This document shows positions 1 to 11,355 of a stretch of 64,000 nt of DNA, in pieces. Below the pieces are notes generated by a model, which saw nothing but the letters and a program-made list of their open reading frames with translations, was not told the DNA's origin and searched no databases. The DNA comes from Pseudorhodoferax sp. Leaf265 (GTDB taxonomy: Bacteria; Pseudomonadota; Gammaproteobacteria; Burkholderiales; Burkholderiaceae_C). The position numbers were made by a program, and so were the translations under genes. Numbering within the stretch: position 1 is the first letter of the stretch; each line of letters starts with the position of its first letter. The DNA is taken from the NCBI RefSeq assembly GCF_001422365.1, contig NZ_LMMT01000034.1, positions 188,678-252,677 of the forward strand, read 5' to 3'.

Positions 1-267
1 GAACGAGCGCTGCGCCATCGAGTTGCTCTGCACCACGAGGTCGTGCTCGTCGATGACCATGAGCGCCAGCGGCACGCTGGAGAACAGTGTCTCGAAGCGC
101 TCGGACGCGGCTTCGGCCATGGACTGGCTGTAGCGCAGGACCTTGTTCTGGCTCTCCAGCTCGGCCTGGTAGGTGCGCAGGTCGCGGATCAGCTGGGGCA
201 GCTGGTAGCTCTCGATGGCCGGCGCGTCGGCCGGCATGTCCAGCGGTGGGCGGGCGGGCGTGTTCAT
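1..267 (-). CDS. PAS-domain protein, N-terminal 89 residues (runs off the window)
   Basis: The reading frame starts with an ATG complementary to 265-267 and stays open to the window edge, so only the amino end is present. A short proline-rich leader is followed by a helix-forming stretch (about residues 25-50) and then the start of a PAS fold, with FETLFSSVPLALMVIDEHD near residues 60-78, the usual opening of a PAS sensor. It begins 22 bases after the gcvP stop on the same strand and could be read from the gcv transcript. Such proteins are usually sensor kinases, sigma-54 activators or cyclases. The output domain lies outside the window, so no function is assigned. Confidence 0.7.
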   Translation of the reverse strand, partial: MNTPARPPLDMPADAPAIESYQLPQLIRDLRTYQAELESQNKVLRYSQSMAEAASERFETLFSSVPLALMVIDEHDLVVQSNSMAQRSF

Positions 268-289
268 CGCGCGCCGCCCGGGGCCATGC

Positions 290-3166
<2,877 letters not shown>

Positions 3167-3188
3167 GGCGCGCGGAATCCGGTGAAGA

Positions 3189-3557
3189 TCAGTTGTTGGC
3201 GGCGAAAGCGTTGTAGGCGGTCTCGTCGAGCAGGGCGTCGAGTTGCGACGCGTCCGACAGCTTGACCTTGAAGAACCAGCCGGCACCGAGCGGGTCGCTG
3301 TTGGCCAGGGCCGGGTCGGCGCGCAGGGCTTCGTTGACCTCGACGATCTCGCCGTCCACCGGCATGTAGACGTCGGCCGCGGCCTTGACCGACTCGACCA
3401 CGCCGGCCACGTCCTTGTGTGCCAGCGTCTTGCCCACTTCGGGCAGGTCGACGAACACCACATCGCCCAGCGCATCCTGCGCGTGGACGGTGATGCCGAC
3501 GGTGGCGGTGTCGCCCTCGACCTTCAGCCATTCGTGGTCTTCGGTGTACTTGATCAT
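3189..3557 (-). CDS. gcvH: Glycine cleavage system H protein
   Basis: A 122-residue lipoyl carrier that shuttles the aminomethyl group from the P-protein to the T-protein and is reoxidised by the L-protein. The start [16 protein letters not shown] is the typical GcvH opening. The lipoylated lysine is in [13 protein letters not shown], about residue 60. The C-terminal half has the usual hammerhead-domain sequence ending in TAYNAF. It lies 28 bases after gcvT and 22 before gcvP. A purine-rich ribosome-binding sequence (CAAGGACAACCC) precedes its ATG. Confidence 0.97.
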   Translation of the reverse strand: MIKYTEDHEWLKVEGDTATVGITVHAQDALGDVVFVDLPEVGKTLAHKDVAGVVESVKAAADVYMPVDGEIVEVNEALRADPALANSDPLGAGWFFKVKLSDASQLDALLDETAYNAFAANN

Positions 3558-3585
3558 GGGTTGTCCTTGGGTTGGGGAAAGAGGT

Positions 3586-4710
3586 TCAGCCGCGGTGGTA
3601 GCGCGGCGGGGTGAAGGGCAGGGCGACGACTTCCATGGGCACGGCCTTGCCGCGCACGATGGCGTTGATCTTGGTACCCGGTGCAGCAAATTCCGTGCGC
3701 ACGTAGGCCATGGCGACGGGCTTGTCGACGCTGGGGGCGAGCAGCCCGCTCGTCACTTCGCCGACGGCCTGGCCGTCGATGGACTGCAGAGCCGCGTGTT
3801 CGCGCACGGGCACACGCTCCAGCGCGACCAGGCCCACGCGCTTGCGTTCGACAGGCATGCTGCCGTCCAGCTGCGCCAGCACCTTGTCGGCGCCGGGGAA
3901 ACCACCCGCCCGCGCGCCACCTGTGCGGCGCACCTTCTGCATGGCCCAATTCAGCTGGGCTTCCACGGGCGTGGTCGTGGTGTCGATGTCGTTGCCGTAC
4001 AGGCACAGGCCGGCTTCCAGGCGCAGCGAGTTGCGCGCGCCCAGGCCGATGGGCAGCACCTCGGGCTGGGCCAGGAGCGCGCGGGCCAGCGACTCGGCCC
4101 AGGGGCCGGGCACGGAGATCTCGAAGCCGTCCTCGCCCGTGTAGCCGCTGCGCGTGATGTACAGCGCCGCGCCGTTCCAGTCGAAGGCGCCGCCGGTCAT
4201 GAAGACGAGTTGGTCGACGCCCAGCACCACGCGGGCCAGCGCATCGACGGCCTTGGGACCTTGCAGCGCGAGCAAGCCATGGTCGGGCATGGGCACAACG
4301 CCGCAGCGCTGGCCGATGCGGGCCTGGATGTGCGCGATGTCCGCCACCTTGCAAGCCCCGTTGACGATCACGAACAGATGGTCGCCACGGTTCACGAACA
4401 TCAGGTCGTCGAGGATGCCGCCGTCGTCCGCCAGCAGCAGGCCGTAGCGCTGCTTGTCGACGGCGAGGCCCAGCACGTCGACGGGAACCAGCGTCTCGAA
4501 CGCGGCGGCCGCATCCGGGCCTTGCAGCCGGAGCTGGCCCATGTGCGAGACGTCGAACAGCCCCGCCGAGGCGCGCACCTGCAGGTGCTCGGCCATCAGG
4601 CCCTTGGGGTATTGCACCGGCATGCTGTAGCCGGCGAAAGGCACCATGCGCGCGCCCAGTTCGAGGTGCAGGGCGTGCAGCGGCGTGTGCAGCAAGGTGT
4701 CGGTAGACAT
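3586..4710 (-). CDS. gcvT: Glycine cleavage system T protein (aminomethyltransferase)
   Basis: A 374-residue protein that releases ammonia from the aminomethyl-GcvH intermediate and transfers the methylene group to tetrahydrofolate. Family features include [21 protein letters not shown] near the N-terminus, [11 protein letters not shown] around residues 50-60, and [11 protein letters not shown] around residue 185, which belongs to the folate-binding core. The start [15 protein letters not shown] was chosen over an in-frame ATG 14 codons upstream (MLAPCRV) because it matches family length. It is the first gene of the operon. The tandem glycine riboswitch begins 60 bases upstream, which places the operon under glycine control. 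Confidence 0.96.
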   Translation of the reverse strand: MSTDTLLHTPLHALHLELGARMVPFAGYSMPVQYPKGLMAEHLQVRASAGLFDVSHMGQLRLQGPDAAAAFETLVPVDVLGLAVDKQRYGLLLADDGGILDDLMFVNRGDHLFVIVNGACKVADIAHIQARIGQRCGVVPMPDHGLLALQGPKAVDALARVVLGVDQLVFMTGGAFDWNGAALYITRSGYTGEDGFEISVPGPWAESLARALLAQPEVLPIGLGARNSLRLEAGLCLYGNDIDTTTTPVEAQLNWAMQKVRRTGGARAGGFPGADKVLAQLDGSMPVERKRVGLVALERVPVREHAALQSIDGQAVGEVTSGLLAPSVDKPVAMAYVRTEFAAPGTKINAIVRGKAVPMEVVALPFTPPRYHRG

Positions 4711-4770
4711 GGCGGACTTCCTGGAGGCAGAAACACGGCATGGCGCCAACAAGCACCATGGGCTGCCTCG

Positions 4771-4950
4771 CTGTCCGCTTTACCTGAGAGATTCGCCGCT
4801 TGCGCGGTTTGCCCCTTCGGTGGACCCGCTCGCAGGCGGGTCTCTCTCCAGTGAGGAAGGTCTTCACAAGACCTGGATCAGTCCTTTTGCCTGAGCGTTC
4901 GGAGGGTTTCCTGCGCCGTCGGCGGCCCTCGCGAAAAAGGCTCTCTCCTG
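4771..4950 (-). promoter_or_regulatory. Tandem glycine riboswitch upstream of gcvT
   Basis: Read on the minus strand there are two successive glycine aptamers. The first opens with GGAGAGAGCC and ends with CGCTCAGGCAAAAGGAC. The second opens with CTGGAGAGACCC, contains CACCGAAGGGGCAAAC, and closes with CTCTCAGGTAAAGCGGACAG. The paired GGAGAG...CTCAGG(C/T)AAA blocks and the CCGAAGGGGCAAA core are the diagnostic conserved parts of the class. It sits directly before gcvT, where such tandem switches usually turn on glycine cleavage when glycine is abundant. A TAGAAT -10-like hexamer (complement of 4961-4966) just upstream fits a local promoter. I see no clear terminator helix, so control may be at translation. 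Confidence 0.95.
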
Positions 4951-4980
4951 ACCGGCGCGGATTCTAACCACGGGGCAGCG

Positions 4981-6258
4981 CTATTTGGCGAACGCCAGGT
5001 CGCGCAGCACCAGCGAGATGCCCGGCACATAGGTGATGACCATCAGGCAGCCCAGGATCACCAGCACGAAGGGGATCAGGTGCCCGATGATCCGGTCCAG
5101 CGGAATGCGGGCCACCGTGCAGGCCGCGAACAGGTTCACGCCGAAGGGCGGCGTGATCATGCCCAGCGCGAGGTTCACCACCATGATCAGGCCGAAGTGC
5201 ACCGGGTCGATGCCGAAGTGCATGGCCACGGGCGCAAGAATGGGCGCCAGCACGATGATGGCGGCGCTGGTCTCGATGAACATGCCGATCACGAACAGCG
5301 CGGCGTTCACGCCCAGCAGGAACAGCGCGGGCGACTGCAGCACCGCCTCCAGCCAGCGGCCGATGGCGTCGGGCACGCCGGCGCGCGTGATCAGGAAGGC
5401 GAACAGGCCGGCGTTGGCAATGATGAACATGATCACGGCCGAGGAGATCACCGACTTGCGCAGGATGGGGAACAGGTCGCGCAGGCCGATCTCGCGGTAG
5501 ATCAGCATGCCCACGACCAGTGCATAGAGCACCGCCACGGCCGAGGCCTCCGTGGGCGTGAACACGCCGCCGTAAATGCCGCCCAGGATGATGACGGGCA
5601 TCAGCAAGGCCCAGCCGGCCTGCCAGGTGGCGGGCAGCAGCTTGAGCCGACCATCGCCGTCGTTCTTGCCCCAGCCCTTGTACTTGCAGTAGAGCCAGAC
5701 GAACAGCATCAGCGCGCCGCTGATCAGGATACCGGGGCCGAAGCCGGCGATGAACAGCTCGCCGATGGACACCTCCGCGCTGACGCCGTACAGGATCAGC
5801 GGGATGGACGGCGGGATGATCACGCCGAGCTCGGCGCTCGTGGCCTGCAGCGCTGCGGCGTAGCTGGTCGGGTAGCCGTGCTTGATGAGGGCCGGGATCA
5901 GGATGGCGCCGATGGCGAAGGTGGTGGCCACGGAAGAGCCCGAGACCGCCGCGAAGATCATGCAGGTCAGCACGCATGTCATGGGCAGCCCGCCCTGCAC
6001 GCCGCCCACGATGCTCTTGGCGAACTCGACCAGCCGGCGCGAGATGCCGCCGGTCTCCATGAGGTTGCCGGCGAGGATGAAGAACGGAATCGCGGCCAGC
6101 GGAAACTTGTTGATGGCGCCGAACATCTCCTTCACGGAGATCAGCATGTTGACGTTGGCCACCTGGATGCCCAGCACCGAGGCCAGGCCGATGGAAACGG
6201 CCACCGAGATGGTGAGTGCGAAGCACAGCACCATGGTGGAGATCATGACGGTGGTCAT
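4981..6258 (-). CDS. dctM: TRAP transporter large membrane subunit (DctM family)
   Basis: A 425-residue, highly hydrophobic protein with about 12 membrane segments: the large permease of a tripartite ATP-independent periplasmic transporter. DctM hallmarks include FPLAAIPFFILAGNLMETGGIS near residue 50, SGSSVATTFAIGAILIP (about 125), LQATSAELGVIIPPSIPLILYG and the C-terminal GMITPPFGVNLFAA. It is preceded by dctQ (25-base gap) and dctP. The riboswitch-gcv unit starts just beyond its stop. The substrate cannot be read from the sequence; this family imports organic acids, sialic acid or other carboxylates with sodium. Confidence 0.95.
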   Translation of the reverse strand: MTTVMISTMVLCFALTISVAVSIGLASVLGIQVANVNMLISVKEMFGAINKFPLAAIPFFILAGNLMETGGISRRLVEFAKSIVGGVQGGLPMTCVLTCMIFAAVSGSSVATTFAIGAILIPALIKHGYPTSYAAALQATSAELGVIIPPSIPLILYGVSAEVSIGELFIAGFGPGILISGALMLFVWLYCKYKGWGKNDGDGRLKLLPATWQAGWALLMPVIILGGIYGGVFTPTEASAVAVLYALVVGMLIYREIGLRDLFPILRKSVISSAVIMFIIANAGLFAFLITRAGVPDAIGRWLEAVLQSPALFLLGVNAALFVIGMFIETSAAIIVLAPILAPVAMHFGIDPVHFGLIMVVNLALGMITPPFGVNLFAACTVARIPLDRIIGHLIPFVLVILGCLMVITYVPGISLVLRDLAFAK

Positions 6259-6283
6259 GGCGGTCCTCTCTCTGTTGTTCTAG

Positions 6284-6778
6284 TTATTGGGCGGTGTCGA
6301 GTTCGTTGCGCTGCGGATCGAGCCAGTTGGCCACGATGCCGAACACGCAGAACAGCCCGCCGACGGGCATGGCCAGGTAGGCCCAGAACATGGACAGGCT
6401 CTCCAGCCCGGCCATGGTCTGCACGCCACCGCGCTGCGCGTAGTCCCAGCCCCACCAGACGATCACGCCGATCAGCGACAGCGCTGCGATGGCGACCACG
6501 GCATCGAGCGCGCGGCGCACGCGTGGCGGGCTCCAGCGGTACAGCACGTCCACGCTGACCATGGCGCCTTGGCGGAAGGCCAGCGGAATGCCCAGGAACA
6601 CCATCCAGATCAGCGAGAAGCGGATCAGCACCTCGGTCCACTCGGCCGGTTGCTCCAGCACGAAGCGGGTGAGGATCTGGAACACGCCCAGCGCGGCGGC
6701 CACGACCAGCATGGCGCAGGCGCCCACGAGGGCGGTGAAGGTGGTGACGCGTTCGACGCGCAGGAACAGTTGTCGCAT
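6284..6778 (-). CDS. dctQ: TRAP transporter small membrane subunit (DctQ family)
   Basis: A 164-residue protein with four predicted membrane segments. It holds the DctQ signature in AEWTEVLIRFSLIWMVFLGI followed by LAFRQGAMVSVDVLYRW. It pairs with DctM to form the membrane complex that accepts substrate from the DctP receptor. The start MRQLFLRVERVTTFTALVGA was chosen because translation from further upstream would read through a terminator hairpin. A rho-independent terminator lies between dctP and this gene, so expression probably depends on read-through. Confidence 0.92.
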   Translation of the reverse strand: MRQLFLRVERVTTFTALVGACAMLVVAAALGVFQILTRFVLEQPAEWTEVLIRFSLIWMVFLGIPLAFRQGAMVSVDVLYRWSPPRVRRALDAVVAIAALSLIGVIVWWGWDYAQRGGVQTMAGLESLSMFWAYLAMPVGGLFCVFGIVANWLDPQRNELDTAQ

Positions 6779-6790
6779 GGCAGGGCCCGG

Positions 6791-6817
6791 AAAAACAAAA
6801 AGCCCGCGGAAAGCGGG
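6791..6817 (-). terminator. Rho-independent terminator between dctP and dctQ
   Basis: On the minus strand the stem GCCCGC, loop TTTCC, stem GCGGGC is followed at once by TTTTTGTTTTT. The stem occupies 6802-6817 and the T-run 6791-6801. It lies after the dctP stop and 13 bases before the dctQ start, so it should attenuate transcription into dctQM and leave the receptor mRNA in excess. Confidence 0.85.
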
Positions 6818-6837
6818 CGTCGAGGCGGCGCGCGCGT

Positions 6838-7809
6838 TTATTGCACGGCGCGGATCTTGTCCAGGTTGGCCTTGCCGAAGTCCTTTTCGAACTGCGCATT
6901 GACCGTGGTCAGCGCATTGACGAACTTGGTCTTGTCCAGGCTGTCGATGACGGTCACGCCCTTGGCGCGCAGGTCGGCCACGCCCTTGGCGTCGTCCTCG
7001 TCCACGCGGGCGCGGTTGGCCTTCGTGCCTTCCTTGGCCGCATCGACGAAGGCCTGTTTGTCGGCCGCGCTGAGCTTGTCGAACGAAGCCTTGTTCATGA
7101 CGAAGATGGCCGGCGAATAGACATGGCCGGTCAGCGACAGGTGCTTTTGCACCTGGTCGAACTTGGCCGAGATGATGACCGACAGCGGGTTCTCCTGGCC
7201 GTCCACCGTGCCCTGCTGCAGGGCGGTGAAGACCTCCGGGAAGGCCATGGGCGTGGTGATGATGCCGAAGCCCTTGTAGGCTGCGATGTGCACCGGGTTC
7301 TCCATGGTGCGCATCTTCAGGCCCTTCAGATCCTCGGGGGCCTTGATGTCGCGCTTGGAGTTGGTCATGTGCCGAAAGCCGTTCTCTGCCCAGGCCAGCG
7401 CCTTGAAGCCCTTGGCATCGAACTTGGCCAACAGGTCCTGCCCGATGGGGCCGTCGAGCACGGCGCGGGCATGGGCCTTGTCGCGGAACAGGAAGGGCAC
7501 GTCCAGGATCTTGGTCTCGGGCACGAAGTTGGGGATCGGGCCGCTGGAGGAGAAGGCCAGCTCCTGCGTGCCGAGTTGCACGGCTTCGATCGACTCGCGT
7601 TCGCCGCCCAGCGCGCCGTTGTAGAAGGTCTGCACCTTGTAGCGGCCGCTGGTGCGCTTCTCGACTTCCTTGGCGAAGGTGTCGATGGCGATGCCCTGGT
7701 GCGAGTTCTGGGCCGTGGAGATGCTGATCTTCATGGTGGTCTGCGCCATGGCGGCGCAGGCCATGCCGAGGCCGAGCACGAGGCCGGCGGCGATGCGGGT
7801 GAGTTGCAT
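6838..7809 (-). CDS. dctP: TRAP transporter periplasmic substrate-binding protein (DctP family)
   Basis: A 323-residue periplasmic receptor with a clear signal peptide (MQLTRIAAGLVLGLGMACAAMAQ, cleavage after AMA). The mature start TTMKISISTAQNSHQGIAIDTFAKEVEKRTSGRYKV is typical of DctP/TAXI-type receptors. LKMRTMENPVHIAAYKGFGIITTPMAFPEVFTALQQGTVDGQENP contains the family signature and the conserved arginine that binds a ligand carboxylate. The start at the signal peptide was preferred to an upstream frame. It lies downstream of a strong terminator belonging to the symporter gene and so probably has its own promoter. Confidence 0.95.
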   Translation of the reverse strand: MQLTRIAAGLVLGLGMACAAMAQTTMKISISTAQNSHQGIAIDTFAKEVEKRTSGRYKVQTFYNGALGGERESIEAVQLGTQELAFSSSGPIPNFVPETKILDVPFLFRDKAHARAVLDGPIGQDLLAKFDAKGFKALAWAENGFRHMTNSKRDIKAPEDLKGLKMRTMENPVHIAAYKGFGIITTPMAFPEVFTALQQGTVDGQENPLSVIISAKFDQVQKHLSLTGHVYSPAIFVMNKASFDKLSAADKQAFVDAAKEGTKANRARVDEDDAKGVADLRAKGVTVIDSLDKTKFVNALTTVNAQFEKDFGKANLDKIRAVQ

Positions 7810-7831
7810 GCTCTGGTGTCTTCCTGGGGTA

Positions 7832-7863
7832 CAAAAAAATGCGGCGCCCCGATGGCGCCGCAT
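7832..7863 (-). terminator. Rho-independent terminator after the AGCS symporter gene
   Basis: A perfect 10-base-pair stem, ATGCGGCGCC / GGCGCCGCAT, with a 5-base loop occupies 7839-7863. On the minus strand it is followed by TTTTTTT (7832-7838). It separates the symporter from the TRAP operon on the same strand. Confidence 0.88.
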
Positions 7864-7918
7864 TGCGAACCCTAGCGACTATGCCCGAAAAGCGGGCCAG
7901 TGCGCCTCAGGATTTGTA

Positions 7919-9385
7919 CTACGACTTGTGCTGGCCTGCCGCGATCTGGCGCTGGCGGATCTCGCGCCACAGGTCGGCGTTCTTGATGCCCAGTGCATCG
8001 GGGTCGAAGATCGGATCCTTGCCTTCCTTCTTCTGCTTCTCGTAGTCGCGCAGGCAGGCCAGCGCGGGCTTTTGCAGGATCAGGATGGCGATGATGTTGA
8101 GCCAGGCCATGAGGCCCACGCCCAGGTCGCCCATGTCCCAGGCCACGCCGGCGCTGCGGATGGTGCCGTAGACCACCGCGACGATCAGCGCGATCTTGAG
8201 CACGAAGCTCATCCAGGGCTTGTGCGCCTTGCGGTTGATGTAGCTGAGGTTGGTCTCGGCCATGTAGTAGTAGGCGACGATGGTCGTGAATGCGAAGAAG
8301 GTCAGTGCCAGCGCCACGAAGCTGGCGCCGAAGCCCGGCATCACCGACTCGACCGCGGCCTGGGTGTAGCCCGCGCCTGCGGCCATGCCGGGCAGCTTGT
8401 TCACGAGCATCGCGCCATCGGGACCCTGTACGTTGTACATGCCCGTGGACAGCACCATGAAGGCGGTCGCGGAGCAGACGAACAGCGTGTCGATGTAGAC
8501 CGAGAAGGCCTGCACGTAGCCTTGCTTGGCAGGGTGCGAGACCTCGGCCGCAGCGGCAGGGTGCGGGCCCGTGCCCTGGCCGGCTTCGTTGGAGTACACG
8601 CCGCGCTTGACGCCCCATTCCACGGCCAGGCCCAGCACCGCGCCGAAGCCGGCCTCCAGCCCGAAGGCGCTCTTGAAGATCAGCGCAATCATGGAGGGGA
8701 CCTGGCCCACGTTGATGGCCACGATGACCAGCGCGATCAGGATGTAGCCCAGCGCCATGAAGGGCACCACGACCTCGGCGAAGGCCGCGATGCGCTTGAC
8801 GCCGCCGAAGATGATGAAGCCCAGCGCGATGGCCAGCAGGCCGGCGGTGACGGCCGGCGCCACGCCCCAGGCGTTCTCGATCCCGGAGGCGATGCTGTTG
8901 GCCTGCACGCCCGGCAGCAGCAGGCCGGTGGCGATGACGGTGGCCACCGCGAAGATCCAGGCATACCACTTCTGGCCCATGGCCTTCTCGATGTAGTAAG
9001 CCGGGCCGCCGCGGTACTGGCCGTTGTCGTCGACCTCCTTGTAGATCTGGCCCAGTGTGGACTCCACATAGGCGGTGGAAGCGCCCAGGAAGGCCACCAT
9101 CCACATCCAGAACACGGCACCGGGGCCGCCGAAGGTGATGGCGGTGGCGACGCCGGCGATGTTGCCCGTGCCGACCCGGCCCGACAGCGACATGGCCAAC
9201 GCCTGGAACGAGGAGACGCCGGCCGGAGACTTCTCGCCCTTGAACATGAGCCGCAGCATTTCCTTGAAGCCGCGCACCTGCATGAAGCGCGTGCGGATCG
9301 AGAAATACAGGCCGACGCCCAGGCACAGGTAGATGAGGACCGGACTCCAGACGTAGCCGTTGAGCTTGCTGACGATTTCTGCCAT
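7919..9385 (-). CDS. Sodium:alanine/glycine symporter (AGCS family)
   Basis: A 488-residue protein with about 11 membrane helices. It has family signatures in SLSGRVGTGNIAGVATAITFGGPGAVFWMW (about residues 67-96), GGPAYYIEKAMG and VYSNEAGQGTGPHPAAAAEVSHPAKQG (about 263-289). AGCS proteins import L-alanine, glycine or related small amino acids with sodium. The C-terminal tail of about 45 residues is charged and cytoplasmic. The gene is monocistronic: a strong terminator follows it. Its closeness to the glycine-cleavage operon makes glycine an attractive substrate, but that is inference. Confidence 0.95.
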   Translation of the reverse strand: MAEIVSKLNGYVWSPVLIYLCLGVGLYFSIRTRFMQVRGFKEMLRLMFKGEKSPAGVSSFQALAMSLSGRVGTGNIAGVATAITFGGPGAVFWMWMVAFLGASTAYVESTLGQIYKEVDDNGQYRGGPAYYIEKAMGQKWYAWIFAVATVIATGLLLPGVQANSIASGIENAWGVAPAVTAGLLAIALGFIIFGGVKRIAAFAEVVVPFMALGYILIALVIVAINVGQVPSMIALIFKSAFGLEAGFGAVLGLAVEWGVKRGVYSNEAGQGTGPHPAAAAEVSHPAKQGYVQAFSVYIDTLFVCSATAFMVLSTGMYNVQGPDGAMLVNKLPGMAAGAGYTQAAVESVMPGFGASFVALALTFFAFTTIVAYYYMAETNLSYINRKAHKPWMSFVLKIALIVAVVYGTIRSAGVAWDMGDLGVGLMAWLNIIAILILQKPALACLRDYEKQKKEGKDPIFDPDALGIKNADLWREIRQRQIAAGQHKS

Positions 9386-9501
9386 GGCTTGTGCTTCTTG
9401 GTGATGGAAGCCAGACCTTAGCAAGCCAAGCGCCAGCGCGGTATACGCGTTTGCACCGGCTTGGTGTGCGGTGCAGATCTGTGCACCGCCGCCCCGTGCG
9501 C

Positions 9502-11202
9502 CTACATGCCTGCGTAGTTCGGCCCGCCACCGCCCTCGGGTGTGACCCAGACGATGTTCTGCGTCGGGTCCTTGATGTCGCAGGTCTTGCAGTGCACGCA
9601 GTTCTGCGCGTTGATCTGCAACCGGTCCTTTTGCGTGGCGTCGTCCTTCACGAACTCGTAGACGCCGGCCGGGCAGTAGCGTGCCTCCGGCCCGGCGTAC
9701 TTGGCCAGGTTCACGTTCACGGGCACGCTGGCGTCCTTGAGCGTCAGGTGGGCCGGCTGGTGCTCGTTGTGGTTGGTGTTGCTGATGAACACGCTGGACA
9801 GCTTGTCGAAGGTCAGCTTGCCATCGGGCTTGGGGTAGACGATGGGCTTGCACTCGGCCGCCGGCTTGAGCATGGCGTGGTCGGGCTGGGTGCGGTGCAG
9901 CGTCCAGGGCATCCTGCCCTTGAGCACGAACTGCTCCAGGCCGTTCATGACGGTGGCCACCGTCAGGCCCTTCTTGAACCAGTTCTTGAAGTTGCGGTCC
10001 TTGTTGAGCTCGGTGTAGAGCCAGCTCTTCTCGAAGGCCTCGGGGTAGGCGCTCAGTTCGTCGTGCTGGCGGCCGGCCTGCACGGCGTCGTAGGCGGCCT
10101 CGGCCGCCAGCATGCCGGTCTTGATGGCGGCGTGGCTGCCCTTGATGCGGCCCACGTTCAGGTAGCCGGCCTCGCAGCCGATCAGCGCACCGCCCGGGAA
10201 CACGGTCTTGGGCAGGGCCAGCAGGCCGCTGGCGTTGATCGCGCGCGCACCATAGGCCAGGCGCTTGCCATGCTTGATGCCGTGGGCTTCGTCGCCTTCC
10301 AGGTACCAGCGGATGTTGCGATGGGTCTTCCAGCGCTGGAATTCCTCGAAGGGGCTCAGATAGGGGTTGCTGTAGCCCAGGCCGGTGATGAAGCCCAGAG
10401 CGACCTGGTTGTTGTCCAGGTGGTAGAGGAAGGCGCCGCCGTAGGTGTCGTTGTCCAGCGGCCAGCCGGCGCTGTGCAGCACCAGGCCGGGCTGGTGGCG
10501 GGCAGGGTCGATCTCCCAGAGTTCCTTGACACCCAGGCCGAAGCTCTGGGGATCCTTGCCCGCATCGAGCTTGTAGCGCGCGATGAGCTGGCGGCCCAGG
10601 TGGCCGCGCGCGCCTTCGGCGAACACGGTGTACTTGCCGTGCAGTTCCATGCCGATCTGGAACTCGCCGGTCGGCTCGCCGTCCTTGCCCACGCCCAGGT
10701 TGCCGGTGGCCACGCCCTTGACCGAGCCGTCCTCGTTGTAGAGCACCTCGGCCGCCGCGAAGCCCGGGAAGATCTCCACGCCCAGGGCCTCGGCCTGCTC
10801 GGCCAGCCACTTGACCACGAAGCCCAGGCGCACGATGTAGTTGCCGTGGTTCTGGAAGCAGCCCGGCAGCAGGAAATTGGGCGTGCGCACGCCGCCTGTC
10901 TCGGACAGGAACATGAAGGCGTCGTCGGTGACAGGCTGCGTCAGCGGCGCGCCCTTGTCCTTCCAGTCGGGGATGAGTTCGGTCAGTGCGCGCGGGTCCA
11001 TGATGGCGCCCGACAGGATGTGGGCGCCGGGTTCGGAGCCTTTCTCGAGCACCACGACGGAAATGTCGTTGCCTTTTTCTGCGGCCAGCTGCTTGAGCCG
11101 GATCGCCGTGGCCAGGCCGCCGGGGCCGCCGCCGACGACGACCACGTCGTATTCCATGGCCTCGCGCGGACCGTACTGGGCCAGGATTTCTTCGTTCGTC
11201 AT
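9502..11202 (-). CDS. Electron transfer flavoprotein-ubiquinone oxidoreductase
   Basis: A 566-residue membrane-associated flavo-iron-sulphur enzyme that passes electrons from reduced ETF to ubiquinone, serving acyl-CoA dehydrogenases and related enzymes. Near the N-terminus is the FAD-binding motif DVVVVGGGPGGLATAIRL (about residues 19-36). GAHILSGAIMDPRALTELIPDWK and FPGGALIGCEAGYLNVGRIKGSHAAI are typical of ETF-QO. The C-terminal 4Fe-4S ligands are in NCVHCKTCDIKDP. The start MTNEEILAQYG was chosen over an upstream in-frame ATG for family length. It is divergent from the SDR/thioesterase pair. Confidence 0.96.
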   Translation of the reverse strand: MTNEEILAQYGPREAMEYDVVVVGGGPGGLATAIRLKQLAAEKGNDISVVVLEKGSEPGAHILSGAIMDPRALTELIPDWKDKGAPLTQPVTDDAFMFLSETGGVRTPNFLLPGCFQNHGNYIVRLGFVVKWLAEQAEALGVEIFPGFAAAEVLYNEDGSVKGVATGNLGVGKDGEPTGEFQIGMELHGKYTVFAEGARGHLGRQLIARYKLDAGKDPQSFGLGVKELWEIDPARHQPGLVLHSAGWPLDNDTYGGAFLYHLDNNQVALGFITGLGYSNPYLSPFEEFQRWKTHRNIRWYLEGDEAHGIKHGKRLAYGARAINASGLLALPKTVFPGGALIGCEAGYLNVGRIKGSHAAIKTGMLAAEAAYDAVQAGRQHDELSAYPEAFEKSWLYTELNKDRNFKNWFKKGLTVATVMNGLEQFVLKGRMPWTLHRTQPDHAMLKPAAECKPIVYPKPDGKLTFDKLSSVFISNTNHNEHQPAHLTLKDASVPVNVNLAKYAGPEARYCPAGVYEFVKDDATQKDRLQINAQNCVHCKTCDIKDPTQNIVWVTPEGGGGPNYAGM

Positions 11203-11355
11203 GTATGGGCTGTCTCGTTCGTGGTGGGGGCACCCGCGCGCGGCCAGCCGCGCGCGGGAAAACCCGGGGATTCTATGCACAGGCCGGCGCGTGTCCGCTC
11301 ACCTGCGCGACAGTCACAATGGGCGGCATCCAGCAGAGCATCACAAGAGGCAGCC

